64,000 nt of DNA from Blepharisma japonicum. Its lineage: Eukaryota > Ciliophora > Heterotrichea > Heterotrichida > Blepharismidae. The notes under the pieces are model-generated. The model saw only the letters and a program-made list of their open reading frames with translations, made no database searches and had not been told where the DNA came from. The stretch covers positions 1-64,000 of the forward strand of contig CATKHK010000052.1 in NCBI GenBank assembly GCA_949751835.1, in the 5' to 3' direction. Both the position numbers and the translations under genes were made by a program. Shown here one piece after another: positions 10,275 through 21,523 of this stretch (position 1 is its first letter; each line of letters starts with the position of its first letter).

Positions 10275-12572
10275 TTAATTATTTCTTTCAAACGGATTCT
10301 CATTCACCATTGAGAAGTAGCGATTATGGCCAGGAGTACTGCCGCCATCTGTTCCTTTGGCCCCACCTCCTCTGATTGTTTTTCTAATATTTTTAGCTGG
10401 ACCATTTCCAATTGTAGGTCTCACTGATTTTCTTTCTTCGAGTTCTTCACTAACGTTTCTCAATTGAAAATCTAGCTGCTCAAACCTTAGCCTTTCGCTC
10501 TTTATCTGATCCTCTAGCGACTTTACTTTTTCCATGAGCCTCTGATTTTTCCTATCACTGACTTTTTTCTCCACAGTCCATTTAGATTTTTCTGATACCA
10601 ATTGATGGTACATTAAAGTCAGCTGCTCCAAATTCCTCTCCAATATATCACTCTTCTTTTTTAATGTTCTTTCTCCTTCTGATAGTGTGCTTTCTAGAGC
10701 TTTATAGTTATGCTTGGCATCATCAAGTTCGGCTTCCAATTTAGCAATGGTTTCTACCCTAATTTGGAGTTCTCTGATAAGTTTTCTTTTTTCGTCGTTT
10801 CATTTATCTCTTTCCTTTTTAAGAGCTTCTTCTTTAAACTGCTCAATGTTTTGTGCTTGCTTAGGTAAGATACTATAGGCTCGCTTTTGTAAGGCCTCAT
10901 TTTCTAGCTCTAGACGATGGTTTTCTTCTTGAGTTTCCTGAAGACGAGATTGTAATGCTGTAAGCTGATCACTTGAGATTGTCGGCTTGCTCATTTTTAG
11001 GTCGATTTTAAGCTGGTTTATTTCCACATCTTTGCTGGTTAGGGCTTGTTCGAGCTCAAGCTGATGGTTGTTAAAACCATCTACGATGGATTCTAACGAC
11101 TCTTTTGTGACAACTAGTTTTTCAATTAAATCGTCTTTTTCTTTTATCGATTCTTCCAGTTCTTCAATTCTTGCACCTAATTCGTTGTACATCTTCAATA
11201 AATTTTCATATTCTATCCTTGCCTCTTCGATCTCATCAATAAATTTATCATTGTCCTGCTTCATTTTCGCTTTGATCGCGATTTCTTCAGATAATTTAGT
11301 TCTTGTGTCCTCTAGTTCAGCAATAACTTCAAGATATTCAGCATTATTGGTTTTTTCTTCTTCTACTTCTTCATCTGAAGACTTTTCTTCTTCCAGCGAA
11401 AGATTAATATTTGGAAGAGGAATATTATTTTTTTCTAGTGCTTTTTCAAGCACCCTTATTGTTCTTTCTCTCTTAATAATCTCTTCTTTTGCTTTAGCTA
11501 GCATTAATTTCAGCTCTGCTACTGTATACTCTCTATTAATTTTTGGCTTGTTTTTAATTGATTTTGCCCTGATCCCAAACCTAAGCGTGCTTATGGTTTC
11601 TGCTTCATTGTATGGAGAAGGTGAGCAGGTCACAATAAGTGCTGTTTTGGAGTTTCCTCCTAAAGAATCTTGCAATACCCTTGTGAGCTTGGAATCTCTG
11701 TATGGTATATGTGTTGATTTTCCATCTGTTAGTGATGTAATGACCAATCCCAGCATTGTGAGAGATTTATTGATATTTTTCGCCTCTTCTAGCCTCTTGC
11801 CAGCTGCTCCTGTTTTTCCTACTTTTTCACTTCCAGCCAAATCGACCAGATACAGCTTCCCAACTTTCGTGGAAAAATCTTGTGAGTTTGTCTGTGTTAC
11901 AGTCAATATAAAGATTGCGTGAGACCTTGAGCTTCCTGCATTCATATTAGTTGCCCCTACTTCTCTGTTCGCTGTCCCAATTTTCATGAGTTCATATACA
12001 TCGTCTTGATTATAAACAGACTTTTCAGTCAAGTCTGCAATATAAACTCCTCTAGCTCTGTCTTCATGCACCCTTAAATTATTTTTTGTAGGATCCAATA
12101 AATCCTTAATTTTTTCTAAATAAATTTCGCAATAGCTGACTCTCACTTGAAATTCAATGTGTTCGTCAGCATTTTCAATTTGGTAAAACACTGTTGACAC
12201 CATTCGAGGAATGATTCCCATCATTGTGGGATCCTCTAAATCTGGGCCAGTCATTGTGAATGTTTTTCCTGAAGATGTCTGTCCATAAGCGAAAACAGTG
12301 CCATTGAAACCTTGCATGACTGCTTCTACAATAGGCCTGGCAGCAATTTCATATACTGACACTTGAGCAGCCCTGGGACTGAAAACATAATCAAAGTTAA
12401 ATTTTAATGGTTCTCCAGATTCCATATGCTGATTCACTACAACAGTCTTATTGTCTGAAGGGAACTCGATATTCATATTGTCTGACATCTGTTTCTCTTT
12501 TTCATTAAGTGGCCTAAATCTGCAGAGTACTCGCACATTTCCTGCTCCTGAGTCATCTTCTTGATCTTCCAT
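10275..12572 (-). CDS. Conventional kinesin heavy chain (kinesin-1 type)
   Basis: A 765-residue plus-end microtubule motor. The N-terminal motor domain (about residues 9-340) has VRVLCRFRPLNEKE, P-loop GQTSSGKTFTM, switch I NAGSSRSHAIF, switch II LVDLAGSEK and LTRVLQDSLGGNSKT. A neck and long coiled-coil stalk follow (about 345-700), rich in Glu/Lys heptads. One in-frame TGA (10800) encodes Trp in the stalk. Near residue 720 the tail reads GPAKNIRKTIRGGG, similar in place and charge to the autoinhibitory IAK motif of kinesin-1 (QIAKPIRPG type). The protein is shorter than animal KIF5 (about 960) but near fungal length. The ATG at 12572 opens just before the motor domain. No intron. Confidence 0.93.
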
Positions 12573-12708
12573 ATTATCTATTTAGATTTAAAATTCCACC
12601 TTTTATTATATCGTAATAATTCCAAGAAGTTGAAGGAAAATTATCTACAGAGAGAATATTGATTATTTATATAGATAATGAGAAAGGTTAAGCAATAGGA
12701 ATAACAAT

Positions 12709-13710
12709 TTATTGATATCTGGATATCTCTACTGAAAAACTATTTATTCGTGATTGGAGCTCGGGAATTGTTTTGATAAGCTTTAGCTGACTAACAAGAG
12801 AAGTTTTGGCAAATTCTTGGCATTTTTTTAAATATCTTCTTCCTTTGAAAATACTTTCTGCAGCATGCATGAGGTCGCTAGCTTTAAGGATTTGAATAGA
12901 TTCTTGTTTTCTTTTCATAGTGTCCCCTTTCTCTTTAAGATCCTTCAATGCCTTTAATTGAACTTGAATTTTCTCCCCAAGAGATTTTTGTATTTCTTCT
13001 ATCCTTTTCAGCTGCCCATCCAGAAGCTCTGTCCTTTGCTTTCCCTCACCAAAATCATTTCTAAAATCAATAATACTCCTAATGAACCCAGCGTCTACAG
13101 ATACCAAGCCTTGGATAGCTTCTTGATGTTTATTATTTGCCATTCCATATTCATCCAAAACTTTTTTTTGTTCTTTTAATTCTTCATAATAAACCTTCAA
13201 GTTTTGTTTTTCTTCATTACCAGACTCATTCAAAGGTAAAATCGACGCTCTATCAAAATTATCATAAAGTTCAGCTGCTTTTATACTCAAATCAAATTCA
13301 AGTCTGTCTAAATTGCTATTGAGGTTTTTAATTCTCTGTTCAAAATTTATGATTTTGCTCTCTTTTTGAGCTCTTTTTGGGACTTTATCTGAAAGGGATG
13401 AAAATTCTTTTCATGCAGGAAGCTGTCTTGAAATAGATTGTTTGAATTCGTTGATGCCAGATTCGAGCTTTGCCAATCTGGACTCTACATTTGTATGCTC
13501 GAAATTTAGGGATCGGGATAATATAGCACCTATGGGCTCTTTTAAGCTTGAATTGATTTTTTGTGCTATAAGATTTTGTTCCCTTCTAGACTCACCTAAG
13601 CAATTTGAATTGCACGCTTGATGATTCAAAACATCAATACACTTGCAAGAGCTACAGTCCTTGCTCTTTCTTTGCCAATTATTAACTACTCGGGTTGAGC
13701 TGAAATCCAT
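12709..13710 (-). CDS. Coiled-coil protein, unknown function
   Basis: A 333-residue protein read through one TGA (LPAWKEFSSL). The N-terminus holds a cysteine cluster (CSSCKCIDVLNHQACNSNC) that could bind zinc or a metal. The rest is mostly helical, with coiled-coil stretches such as EQRIKNLNSNLDRLEFDLS and EEIQKSLGEKIQVQLKALK. No known family was recognised. It lies downstream of the divergent gene at 13755-14570 on the same strand, separated by only 44 bp. Confidence 0.75.
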
Positions 13711-13754
13711 TTTGAATTATTTCGGATTCTTTACAATTATAAATTTTGCGAAAA

Positions 13755-14570
13755 TTATATATCAGATTCTATCACTAATAAATGTCGTAGGATTTTTTCC
13801 TTATTGAAATATACATCTTCACTATCAGACTCACACTCGAAAACGTCTAAATCTCCTTTAAATTTCAATTTCCTTGACTTTTCTATTCTTTCTTTCACTT
13901 TTTTCTTCCAGGCTTCTTCTTCATCTTTTGAGCCAAATGGTTGTAGCAGCCTTAAATTGGATGTCCACTTGTTTTTCTCTGTTTCGTAAGATTTTATAAT
14001 CTCTTTTTCTTTCTGGCACATTAAAAGCCCAGCTCGAGTTTCATAAACGTTATAATCAGTCAAATTAGAATTTGGCGTCTCATGAACTGTTTTTTCCCTT
14101 AATCTTGTAGTCTTTCCTTTTTTTATTAAAATTCTCAGCTTTCTAGTATACTCATCTACATCTTTTGCTCGACTTGGAGGGACTTTATTCGGTACAAAAA
14201 AATGATGTTTTGAAAATTTTTCGACTCCATTATAATGACTATGCTTCCCAAAGGGCAGTTTAGGCAGATTAATAATCTGTTTGCCTTCGTTAATAACGTT
14301 ATGATGCCCATTCAGCTGGTCAGTCAGACTTAATGTTTTTCTATGAGTTTGGATAAACTTCCCTTCGTTTAAGCTTCCTTCTCCTCTCAGTGCAAGCTTC
14401 TCCAGGAGACTAATTTTGTTAGATGGACTTCTTACATTATAAAGCGCTTTATTAAGCTTGAATATTTTTGAATTGACTTCTCTATTTAGAACAGATTTAG
14501 ACCTATATTCAGGAATAGGGGATTCATTCTTGATTCTGGAATAAAATGATAAAGGACTATGCCTAGGCAT
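13755..14570 (-). CDS. Basic unknown protein, divergent partner of the gene at 14584
   Basis: A 271-residue Lys/Arg-rich protein beginning MPRHSPLSF at 14570. The frame could start further upstream (14657), but that would run far into the opposite-strand gene, so the inner ATG is preferred. Visible features are VDEYTRKLRILIKKGKTTRL, an EEEAWKKKVKERIEKSRKLK helix and an acidic patch (ECESDSEDVYF) near the C-terminus. No domain recognised. Its start codon lies 13 bp from the start of the + strand gene at 14584. Confidence 0.65.
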   Translation of the reverse strand: MPRHSPLSFYSRIKNESPIPEYRSKSVLNREVNSKIFKLNKALYNVRSPSNKISLLEKLALRGEGSLNEGKFIQTHRKTLSLTDQLNGHHNVINEGKQIINLPKLPFGKHSHYNGVEKFSKHHFFVPNKVPPSRAKDVDEYTRKLRILIKKGKTTRLREKTVHETPNSNLTDYNVYETRAGLLMCQKEKEIIKSYETEKNKWTSNLRLLQPFGSKDEEEAWKKKVKERIEKSRKLKFKGDLDVFECESDSEDVYFNKEKILRHLLVIESDI

Positions 14571-14583
14571 AAAATGAATAATA

Positions 14584-15297
14584 ATGCAGGATATAAAAAA
14601 GGTGTTGTTAGTTAAGACTCCAATTGTAAGCCAAGACCCAGATGAGATAAAAGACATAGAAATTCAAGCTGATATGGAAAAGACAAAATATCAATGAACT
14701 GAAAATAAGGTTGTCAATAAAATCTCAACAAACAAAAGATTGTTTTTGAGAAAAAGAACGGAAGTAAGTAAAACTGATACAGAAAACAGCGAAATTAAGA
14801 GAATTTTAACTAAGAGTAAGCGCAACAGGATCACGATAAATAAAATAATTTCACCTGACATGTTTAGGGTCAATGGCAGTAGTTTATCACCTGTCAATGT
14901 AAGAGAAGCTGGCTGAGAGCTTGATAAAGCTATTTTCAAGGGAGCAGGTTCACAAAAAGAAACTAAAAATCTCAAAAAGAAAATGAAGCAGAATTATAGG
15001 TGTAACAGGTTTTCTAGCAACGTTTTTTTGCTGGAGGATGAAATGGCCTACTCAAGATGAAAACCAGAAACACAGAGTTTCTTAGTTACAAATGAGCCGA
15101 TTTTTACCCCTCCTATAAGGAGAGCAAAAGAAATTCTTCCCCTTTTGCATGATTCTAATTGAAATCGATGTGAGTCCAGAATTCGGGTCCACGAGCGTCT
15201 TGTCACTCCTACACAGCTTAAGACCATTACTGACTTGTTTAAAAGGCCGAAAACTTCTCACAAGTTGTATCTAACAGAAAACAAGCATCATTTGTAA
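14584..15297 (+). CDS. Basic unknown protein
   Basis: A continuous 237-residue frame appears only when several TGA codons are read as Trp (YQWTENK, EAGWELDKA, YSRWKPETQ, DSNWNRCES), which is why it is easily missed. It starts at ATG 14584 (MQDIKKVLL); an in-frame ATG at 14674 is an alternative that would leave a roomier promoter. The protein is Lys/Arg/Thr-rich and probably largely disordered. The C-terminus contains RIRVHERLVTPTQLKTITDL. No family recognised. It converges on the homeodomain gene with a 32-bp gap. Confidence 0.6.
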
Positions 15298-15329
15298 TTT
15301 ATTTAATTTCAAAAATTTGAATTACATAA

Positions 15330-15827
15330 CTAAGCCAAAAGGCTATAAGGTGAAGAAAATATCCCAATAGAACTTCCAAAATTCCAATTGGTGACTGATC
15401 GGCGATAGTCTTTCTGAACCAAATAAAGTTCATAATCAAGGACGCTAGGAACCAGTGTTTCTTCGCATTGAAGGTTGATGTCGTTTTCACACTTCCCTTC
15501 TAGACGCAACTTTTTCTTATAATCCCAGCCCCACTTATAAACCTGCGCTTCTGAAAGTCCAGCTTGTTTGGCAAGCTCAACTACTTGTTCTTTGGTCCAA
15601 TTTGTGTTCATATCGAAGTGGGCTTTGAGGATGTTGACTTGATGGTCAGATTTCCGATTTCTTTTTCTTCGAATTTTTTTGGCGCAACTTTCATGAATTG
15701 GTGATTCCTCGGTTGACATTTCGCTATCTTCTTTGGTTTCCATGCACTGTGAATCCAAATCATCTGATTGATACTTGGACGAAAAATTGTGCTTTTTGTT
15801 TTCAAAAATCCTTAAGCGGGTCTTCAT
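15330..15827 (-). CDS. Homeodomain protein with an atypical recognition helix
   Basis: A 165-residue protein with a single homeodomain at about residues 52-108: basic arm KKIRRKRNRKS, helix 1 VNILKAHF, helix 2 TKEQVVELAKQAG, helix 3 SEAQVYKWGWDYKKK. Trp48 of the fold is kept, but the canonical WFQNRR becomes WGWDYK, so base-contacting Asn51 is replaced by Asp, Gln50 by Trp and Arg53 by Lys. An acidic, Ser-rich segment precedes the domain. This points to a sequence-specific DNA-binding protein, though with altered contacts. An overlapping frame on the same strand starts at 15805 and is a shadow. Confidence 0.8.
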   Translation of the reverse strand: MKTRLRIFENKKHNFSSKYQSDDLDSQCMETKEDSEMSTEESPIHESCAKKIRRKRNRKSDHQVNILKAHFDMNTNWTKEQVVELAKQAGLSEAQVYKWGWDYKKKLRLEGKCENDINLQCEETLVPSVLDYELYLVQKDYRRSVTNWNFGSSIGIFSSPYSLLA

Positions 15828-16011
15828 ATTCGTAAAGTGCGTAATAAATAGTGTATAATGAAGCTTATTTAAGCATGGAAATGATATTAAATTGGAAGAA
15901 GAAATTCAATTCCATCAGAATTGACTTAATTTTGTGGAATTCAATATAAGAGAGACATCCTTTTTAGATTTGTTATTATAAATTTAGTTATTTTGAAATT
16001 TGGCTACAACC

Positions 16012-16581
16012 TTAGTGGATTTTGCTGATACACAAGCCATCTAAGTCCATGCGAATTTCCCCTTCAGTCATTTCATCTGAGTGAATTGCATACCTCTGAC
16101 CACTGACTTGGAGTGACCCGCTATCTTTATTGCTTAGCATGAGCTCTTTGAAGATCTGGAAATCAGTAAAGCTCAGGAGCATTTCAAACAGTGGGCCATC
16201 GATTTCTTCCTGTCTGCTCCTCAGCATCCTGCCAAACTGGTTCATATCCACATCAAGATGTGTTTCAATGTATTTTTCAATTGTCCTAAGATATTCTTGG
16301 AAAATATCCATATAGATCAGCTTATTCTCTTCCTCGTCTGTGAATTCGGCGCTGTACTTCTTCATAAAGCCTTGCTGAATGGAGGTGAACTCGTCTGAAA
16401 CTACAATATCTTCAAGCTTTCCAATTGTCAAATCAAATAAGTCGTCTTCCATGCAAGTACCTGAAGCAGAAATTTCGAATTCGTCTTCAGACATCCCATT
16501 AAAAGAGTCATTTTCTAAGTCTTCTTCGCCGCCTTCTTCCACTTCAATGTCTTCTTCGATCTCATATTCCTGAGGATCCAT
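16012..16581 (-). CDS. ARL2BP: ARL2-binding protein (BART domain)
   Basis: A 189-residue protein with a BART domain: LFDLTIGKLEDIVVSDEF, GFMKKYSAEFTDEEENKLIY, IFQEYLRTIEKYIETHLD, FEMLLSFTDFQIFKELML. These follow human ARL2BP block by block (YLEDIIMDDEF, EFEDTEENKLIY, LLTFTDFLAFKEMFL). The N-terminal 45 residues are very acidic. ARL2BP binds GTP-loaded ARL2/ARL3 and acts at basal bodies, cilia and mitochondria. No intron or TGA codon. Confidence 0.93.
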   Translation of the reverse strand: MDPQEYEIEEDIEVEEGGEEDLENDSFNGMSEDEFEISASGTCMEDDLFDLTIGKLEDIVVSDEFTSIQQGFMKKYSAEFTDEEENKLIYMDIFQEYLRTIEKYIETHLDVDMNQFGRMLRSRQEEIDGPLFEMLLSFTDFQIFKELMLSNKDSGSLQVSGQRYAIHSDEMTEGEIRMDLDGLCISKIH

Positions 16582-16831
16582 TTCTAGATATAATTGTTAG
16601 TATTTTAATATTAAGACGGTCTGAATTTTTTCATATAAAAAAGATTTGACTATAACTGCTCCCTTGATTAATGGGAAAACAATTAGAAACGTTAAGCTGT
16701 ATTTTTGAAAAAATTAAAGTAAACTAAAATTTGAGCATGTCCATTAAGCTTATATTGAAATTATATACTTCTTATTTAAAGTATTGAAAAGTGTTATGTA
16801 CTATAAAATCAATCATTTGTCATTAGCTTTT

Positions 16832-18290
16832 TTAAATTTGCTGCCTAACCTGCTCCAATTGTTCTTGCAACTTTTGATTTCTGTCTGCTAGCTGCTGGCC
16901 CCACTGCTTTTCAGACTCTAGTTTTGCTCTAAACCACACCAGTTCTTCTGTTAGTTTGTCAATTTCAGTCTCATACTCCCGCTTCATTTTTTCAATTTCC
17001 CTTTGAAACTCAATTTCCAATCTTGAAGCAGATCCAGTAGCCGTTCTTACATTCATATCAGGGGTGACTGGGATTTTTGCGGCTTCAAAATTTGCCCTAG
17101 CTTCCTGCTTAAGCTCTTCCACTTTTTGTTTCAGTGCTTTATTTTCTTGCAAAACCTTGCTGAATTTTTGTTCCAGCAATGAGTACTGTGTTTGTACAGT
17201 GTCCCTTTCTAGCCTCACCTGGCTTAAAAGTTCGACATCTTGCATCCATGATGATTTTACTTTAACTAGCTCATTTTCAAGTGAAGCAATCGTTATATCT
17301 GCTTTTGATAGCATTCTTTCTCCATCCTGGTCTTTCTTCTCAAGCTGCTCTTTAAGATTATCAGCCCTTTCAGAAGTGTCGATTAGGAGCTTCTTTAAGG
17401 ATTCGTGAACTTCTTCTTTTGTTGATTGTTCTTCTTTTAATGCATCATAAAGCCTCTGAAGCCTTCCTATTTCAGCCTTTAGAGTTTCTATTTCAGTTGA
17501 TGACTGAGAAGAGACTTGATAATGAGTTGTGTGTAAAGAATCATAAGCATTTTTGAGGCTGAAATGTTGCTTTTGTAAAGCATCTAGCTCTGATTTGGCT
17601 CGCTTTATGCTTGAATCGCTTTCTGCTTTAAGCTTGGAAAGTTGCTCACTTAGAGATTTTTCTTTAGTTTGGAGATCATCTATGACAATGTGGGCACGTG
17701 AAAGCTCTTCTTCTAGTTTGTTTACTGTAGACTCTAATGTAACTTTTTCACGACCTTGGATTAGTAGATTCTTTATTTCGTCAATAGCGCCTTGGGCATC
17801 TTTTAAAACAAACCCAAAGTGCTCTTGACGATTGCTGAAATCATTGGTGGTTTCATTGAGACTTTGTTCAATCATCTCAATTTGGTCTTCTTCTTTATGG
17901 ATATCTTGGGCCAGCTGCTCTTGTCTATGTAGGAATTACTCAACTTCATTATTTTCGACTTTTTCTTGGAATTTTTCAAGTAGGAGAGTGATTTCTTCAA
18001 GTTGGATGTCGACTTCTCTTTGGAAACTAAGAAAGCCTTCGTTATCACTGATGCTTGTTTTAAAACCTTTTGGGGTTGCTTTCCAAGGCTGACTTGTGCC
18101 AAATTTAGCTTGGCCCATATGTTCATGTAGAGATAAAATTTCTTGATATGCTTGATTTGAAGAAGAATTTATAGGGACTGGTTTAAAAATTACTTCCTTG
18201 TTTAGGATCGTTAATGAACATAAGTTTCTTTTCGATGATTTTCCAAAGATTTTCATCTAAAAGAGCAGCTCCATCTAGTTCTGTTTCCAT
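16832..18290 (-). CDS. Long coiled-coil protein
   Basis: A 475-residue protein assembled from three exons: 18290-18194, 18177-17940 and 17924-16832, with a 16-nt and a 15-nt intron between. The N-terminus (METELDGAALLDENLWKII) is followed by a variable loop, then almost uninterrupted coiled coil from about residue 100 to the end, rich in Glu, Lys and Leu heptads (TVNKLEEELSRAHIVIDDLQ). The last 75 residues (FQREIEKMKREYETEIDKL) continue the coil. No specific family could be assigned; a cytoskeletal or basal-body role would be typical. Confidence 0.8.
17925..17939 (-). other. 15-nt intron in the coiled-coil gene
   Basis: On the minus strand gtaattcctacatag carries the in-frame TAA and joins NNEVE to QEQLAQDIH, rebuilding a GAA codon (phase 2). 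Confidence 0.85.
18178..18193 (-). other. 16-nt intron in the coiled-coil gene
   Basis: On the minus strand gtaatttttaaaccag shifts frame by one base, and its removal joins NDPKQG to IPINSSSNQAYQ (ATC rebuilt). It is the only 16-nt intron I find here. Confidence 0.8.
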
Positions 18291-18514
18291 ATCTATTTTT
18301 AATTAAAATAAATGAATTTTTTATAGAGAGAAGAATATTTTCACTGAAATAAATTTATAATACATCGTTAAAAATAATGCCTTTGTAAAATTTTTGCCTA
18401 CTTAAAGGTTTTGCAAAGTCAAAACTTAATAATTTTATTTAAAGAAATTAAGGTACATCATGATGATTTGCAAGCAATATGATATTATAATCCGTAAAAA
18501 CTAGCTTTATTAAG

Positions 18515-21406
18515 ATGGTAGAGTGCTTCAACATTGATCCTCACTATAAGGTAATAAAAACTCAGGGACCAAAAATAATGCAGAGCTATTTGAAGAAACT
18601 GAAGCATGATAAGAAAGTTGTCTGGTTTCTCTCAAAATTCACAAAACGGTGGTTTGTGCTTGATTTAATGCATGGAATTTTTTACTACACTCAGAACCAT
18701 TCCAATGCTATACCAGAAAAATCATATAAGCTAGCTGAAATAGTGGGTTTCGAACCAGACCCAAAGACTAAAGATAAGTGTGATTTTAATTATCCTTTTG
18801 AAATTTTTACAACTGATAGGGCATATATATTGTATGCGGAAAACAAAAAAATACATGAAGTTTGATGCAAAGTAATAAGAGCGCTGTTTGTACCAATTGA
18901 TCCAGATTTAAGAAGAAAATATGACTATGTAAAATCTAGAACTTGGAAGAAAAGTTTGTCTTACTCTGAGCCAGTTGAAACGTCTCAGGTGAAACCTGCA
19001 GTTTCATTATACAGTCGTGCTCCTTCGTTTTCTGCGGAAGGAGCCAGCGTATTTGAAAGCAATGGGGGCATGATAAAGCAAGAAAATGAGCAGCCTAACA
19101 ATATCACTGAAACTTTTGATATAGAAGAAATCGTTACACCTATTAATCTCACAGAGAGAAGCTTAACCCAACCTCCGAAAAATGTCTTTTATGATGAGGA
19201 ACCTTCTTTTGAGTGCTTTAAGATCGATAGAAGCTCTAATCAAGATTTATCTGTCTATACTTCACTTGACAGGCCTATTGCTTCATATCCTGGAGAAATA
19301 AATGTCGACACTCCAAGAGTTTTTGAAAGATCATGGATTAACAATAAAAAGTCAACTAATAATGCTATAATAAATAGCCAAGACTTGGAAAGCATAGTCT
19401 ATGATGGAAAACTACAAATAGATTACGAATTTTCCGAGGATTTTGTCAATTTACAAGATAGTTCTGAAGACAAGTGTGATGAGGAAACTGTACCTAAACC
19501 TAACGAAAAAGAAAATAAAAATAATGAAGAAGATAACAAATTCTTAAAAGCAGAATTTTGTGAAAAAGATTTAGAGAATTCTGAATTAATTGAGAAACCT
19601 ATTGAGGAGATTTCTAAAGCGCTATTTCAAGGCTCTTCAATAACAGAGCCAGTAATGCATCCTAGCTTGAAGGATACTAAATTTATATTTCCAGAAAAAA
19701 AAGATGCAGAAACTGAAGCTACCAATACCAATCAGCCCTTTAATTTGCTCCAAGCTTTAAAAGCAGTTGCAAAAGAAGAAGAGAACCAAAACAATTATGA
19801 TTTAGTCTACCATATTTTGAAAAAAAATGAAAAAAGGGTGGATGAAATCAATATAGCTGAAAATAATAAGGCTGTTTGTGAAAAATCAGCAGAAATTAAA
19901 GAGAATACTGGACTTATCACTGAAAATAAGGGCAATCAAAGTTTATCAGAAGATAATTCATCTTATTCCGTACAAGTCTTAGAAGAAAGTAAATTAAACT
20001 CATATCCAAATAATACTGTCCAAGAAACAACAAATTTTTTAAATATTTCAGACTCTAATATAAAGATCCCAGGAGATAAAAATTCTGTATTTTCGCCCTG
20101 CAAAGTAATTGATAACTTATTTTGCAATACTTCTATAATAGAAAATTCAGAACTTATAAAGGAATCCATTGAGCCTTCCCCTCAAATTAATTCTACAGCT
20201 GTAGATCATATAAATATTTTACCAAAAAATTTACCTGAAAATGAATTAGAGAACAATAAAATCTTCAATAGCTCAACACTAGACAGACCTTTACAATACT
20301 CATCTCCTATAGAGCCAAATTTAGTAGAATCTCCTAAAATTCCAAATAAAGAATCATCTCCAAAGCTTAGCAGCAATAATTGTCCTAATACTGAAAAATT
20401 CATAAAATCTCTTGCTAAATCGTCCAAAAAAAGAATTTCTCCAGATAAACTTATTAATATTCCTTCAAATCTTGAGTATCAAACAATCAAGCTGCTAGAG
20501 AGCACAAAGCAAAAATTAGATACATCAAAAAATGCAGAAAAGAACACAAATTATGAGAACACTCAAATTACCGCTATTTCTTCTGAATTTAGTAAAATGG
20601 AAGGTAACCCTCTTCCAACTATTTTAAAGCGTTCTAACGATAAGCATTCTTCAAGAAATTCACTATTCGAGAAAAAAGAAGCCCCTGATTCGCCATCAGA
20701 AATTTATCAGCAAAATTATTTTAGCCGTCTTAGCAAGGTTAAAAGTCTGCAACGATCGAGCTCAAACCCTCGAAAATCCACTGGCGGAATGACAACTTTT
20801 TCAAGTCAAGATATATATAAAAACAACAACGAATCTGCAAGAATCTCACTTAAAGAGTCATTAAATTGCTATCTACAAAGAAGAAGTAAAACTCCTTTAA
20901 AAGAGAAAAGAAGGAATGGAATTTCTCGATATGAGAAAAATGAGGCGGAAGAGCCAAGGTTTAGCATCAGTGAATTTCATTTCAAAGGAGTTTTGCCAGG
21001 CGAATATACAGATAGAACTGGAAATGATGAAGAATCACCTATATTATCTTGCTGGAAAAATTCGTCGAAGAGAAAAGAAAAGTCAAAGACTCTTAGTGTA
21101 GGAAGTGAGATTAGAGCAGAAATTTTTACTTTGCAGCCAAGATTGGCTGAGCTTGACCAAGACCACAATAATACTCAGAACGAGAAAATTTTAAGAAAAA
21201 GTGCCACTTATAAGCAGAATCCTAGGAATCTACTTTATGATCAAAAATATACTGATCGAAAAGAGCAGCTTATGAATGAAATTTCACAGCCAGTTTTAAG
21301 ACTTAGCCAAACTCAGTCGAGATTAAAGGTAAATCGATTGCTTTCACACACAAAAACAGCCAAAGACGAGAAGCTTTTTTTGAAACAATTTGTGCATCAT
21401 AGTTAA
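18515..21406 (+). CDS. PH-domain protein with a long disordered tail
   Basis: A 963-residue protein read through one TGA (IHEVWCKVIRALF, the conserved Trp of the last PH helix). A pleckstrin-homology domain spans about residues 20-128: SYLKKLKHDKKVVWFLSKF, KRWFVLD, GIFYYTQ, then the C-terminal helix. PH domains bind phosphoinositides or protein partners at membranes. The remaining 830 residues are Asn/Ser/Glu/Lys-rich, low in hydrophobics and probably disordered, with a basic Ser/Arg-rich region near 600-680. No catalytic domain is visible. No intron was found. Confidence 0.85.
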
Positions 21407-21523
21407 TTATGCTAACTTGTATTACCAAATTAAAAATCAACATAATTTATGGTTTTGTATCATTAATTATTACTTTATCTCTTGTTTAAACATTGAATTA
21501 TTCAGAATTTCATTTAAGTAAAT

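Noticed and set aside
11068-11922. 284-codon + strand open frame opposite the kinesin gene
   Set aside because: It is the reverse-strand shadow of the kinesin motor and stalk, with Ser/Leu-rich text typical of antisense to Glu/Lys-rich coils.
14584-14620. Possible 15-nt intron gtgttgttagttaag near the start of the + gene
   Set aside because: The frame is open without removing it, and the upstream ATG that would need it is in the wrong frame.
14691-14975. 94-codon minus-strand hydrophobic frame
   Set aside because: Antisense to the + strand gene 14584-15297; it has no start context and its hydrophobicity comes from Lys/Asn codons read backwards.
17064-18092. Several + strand frames rich in Ser, Cys and Leu
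   Set aside because: Antisense shadows of the coiled-coil gene at 16832-18290.
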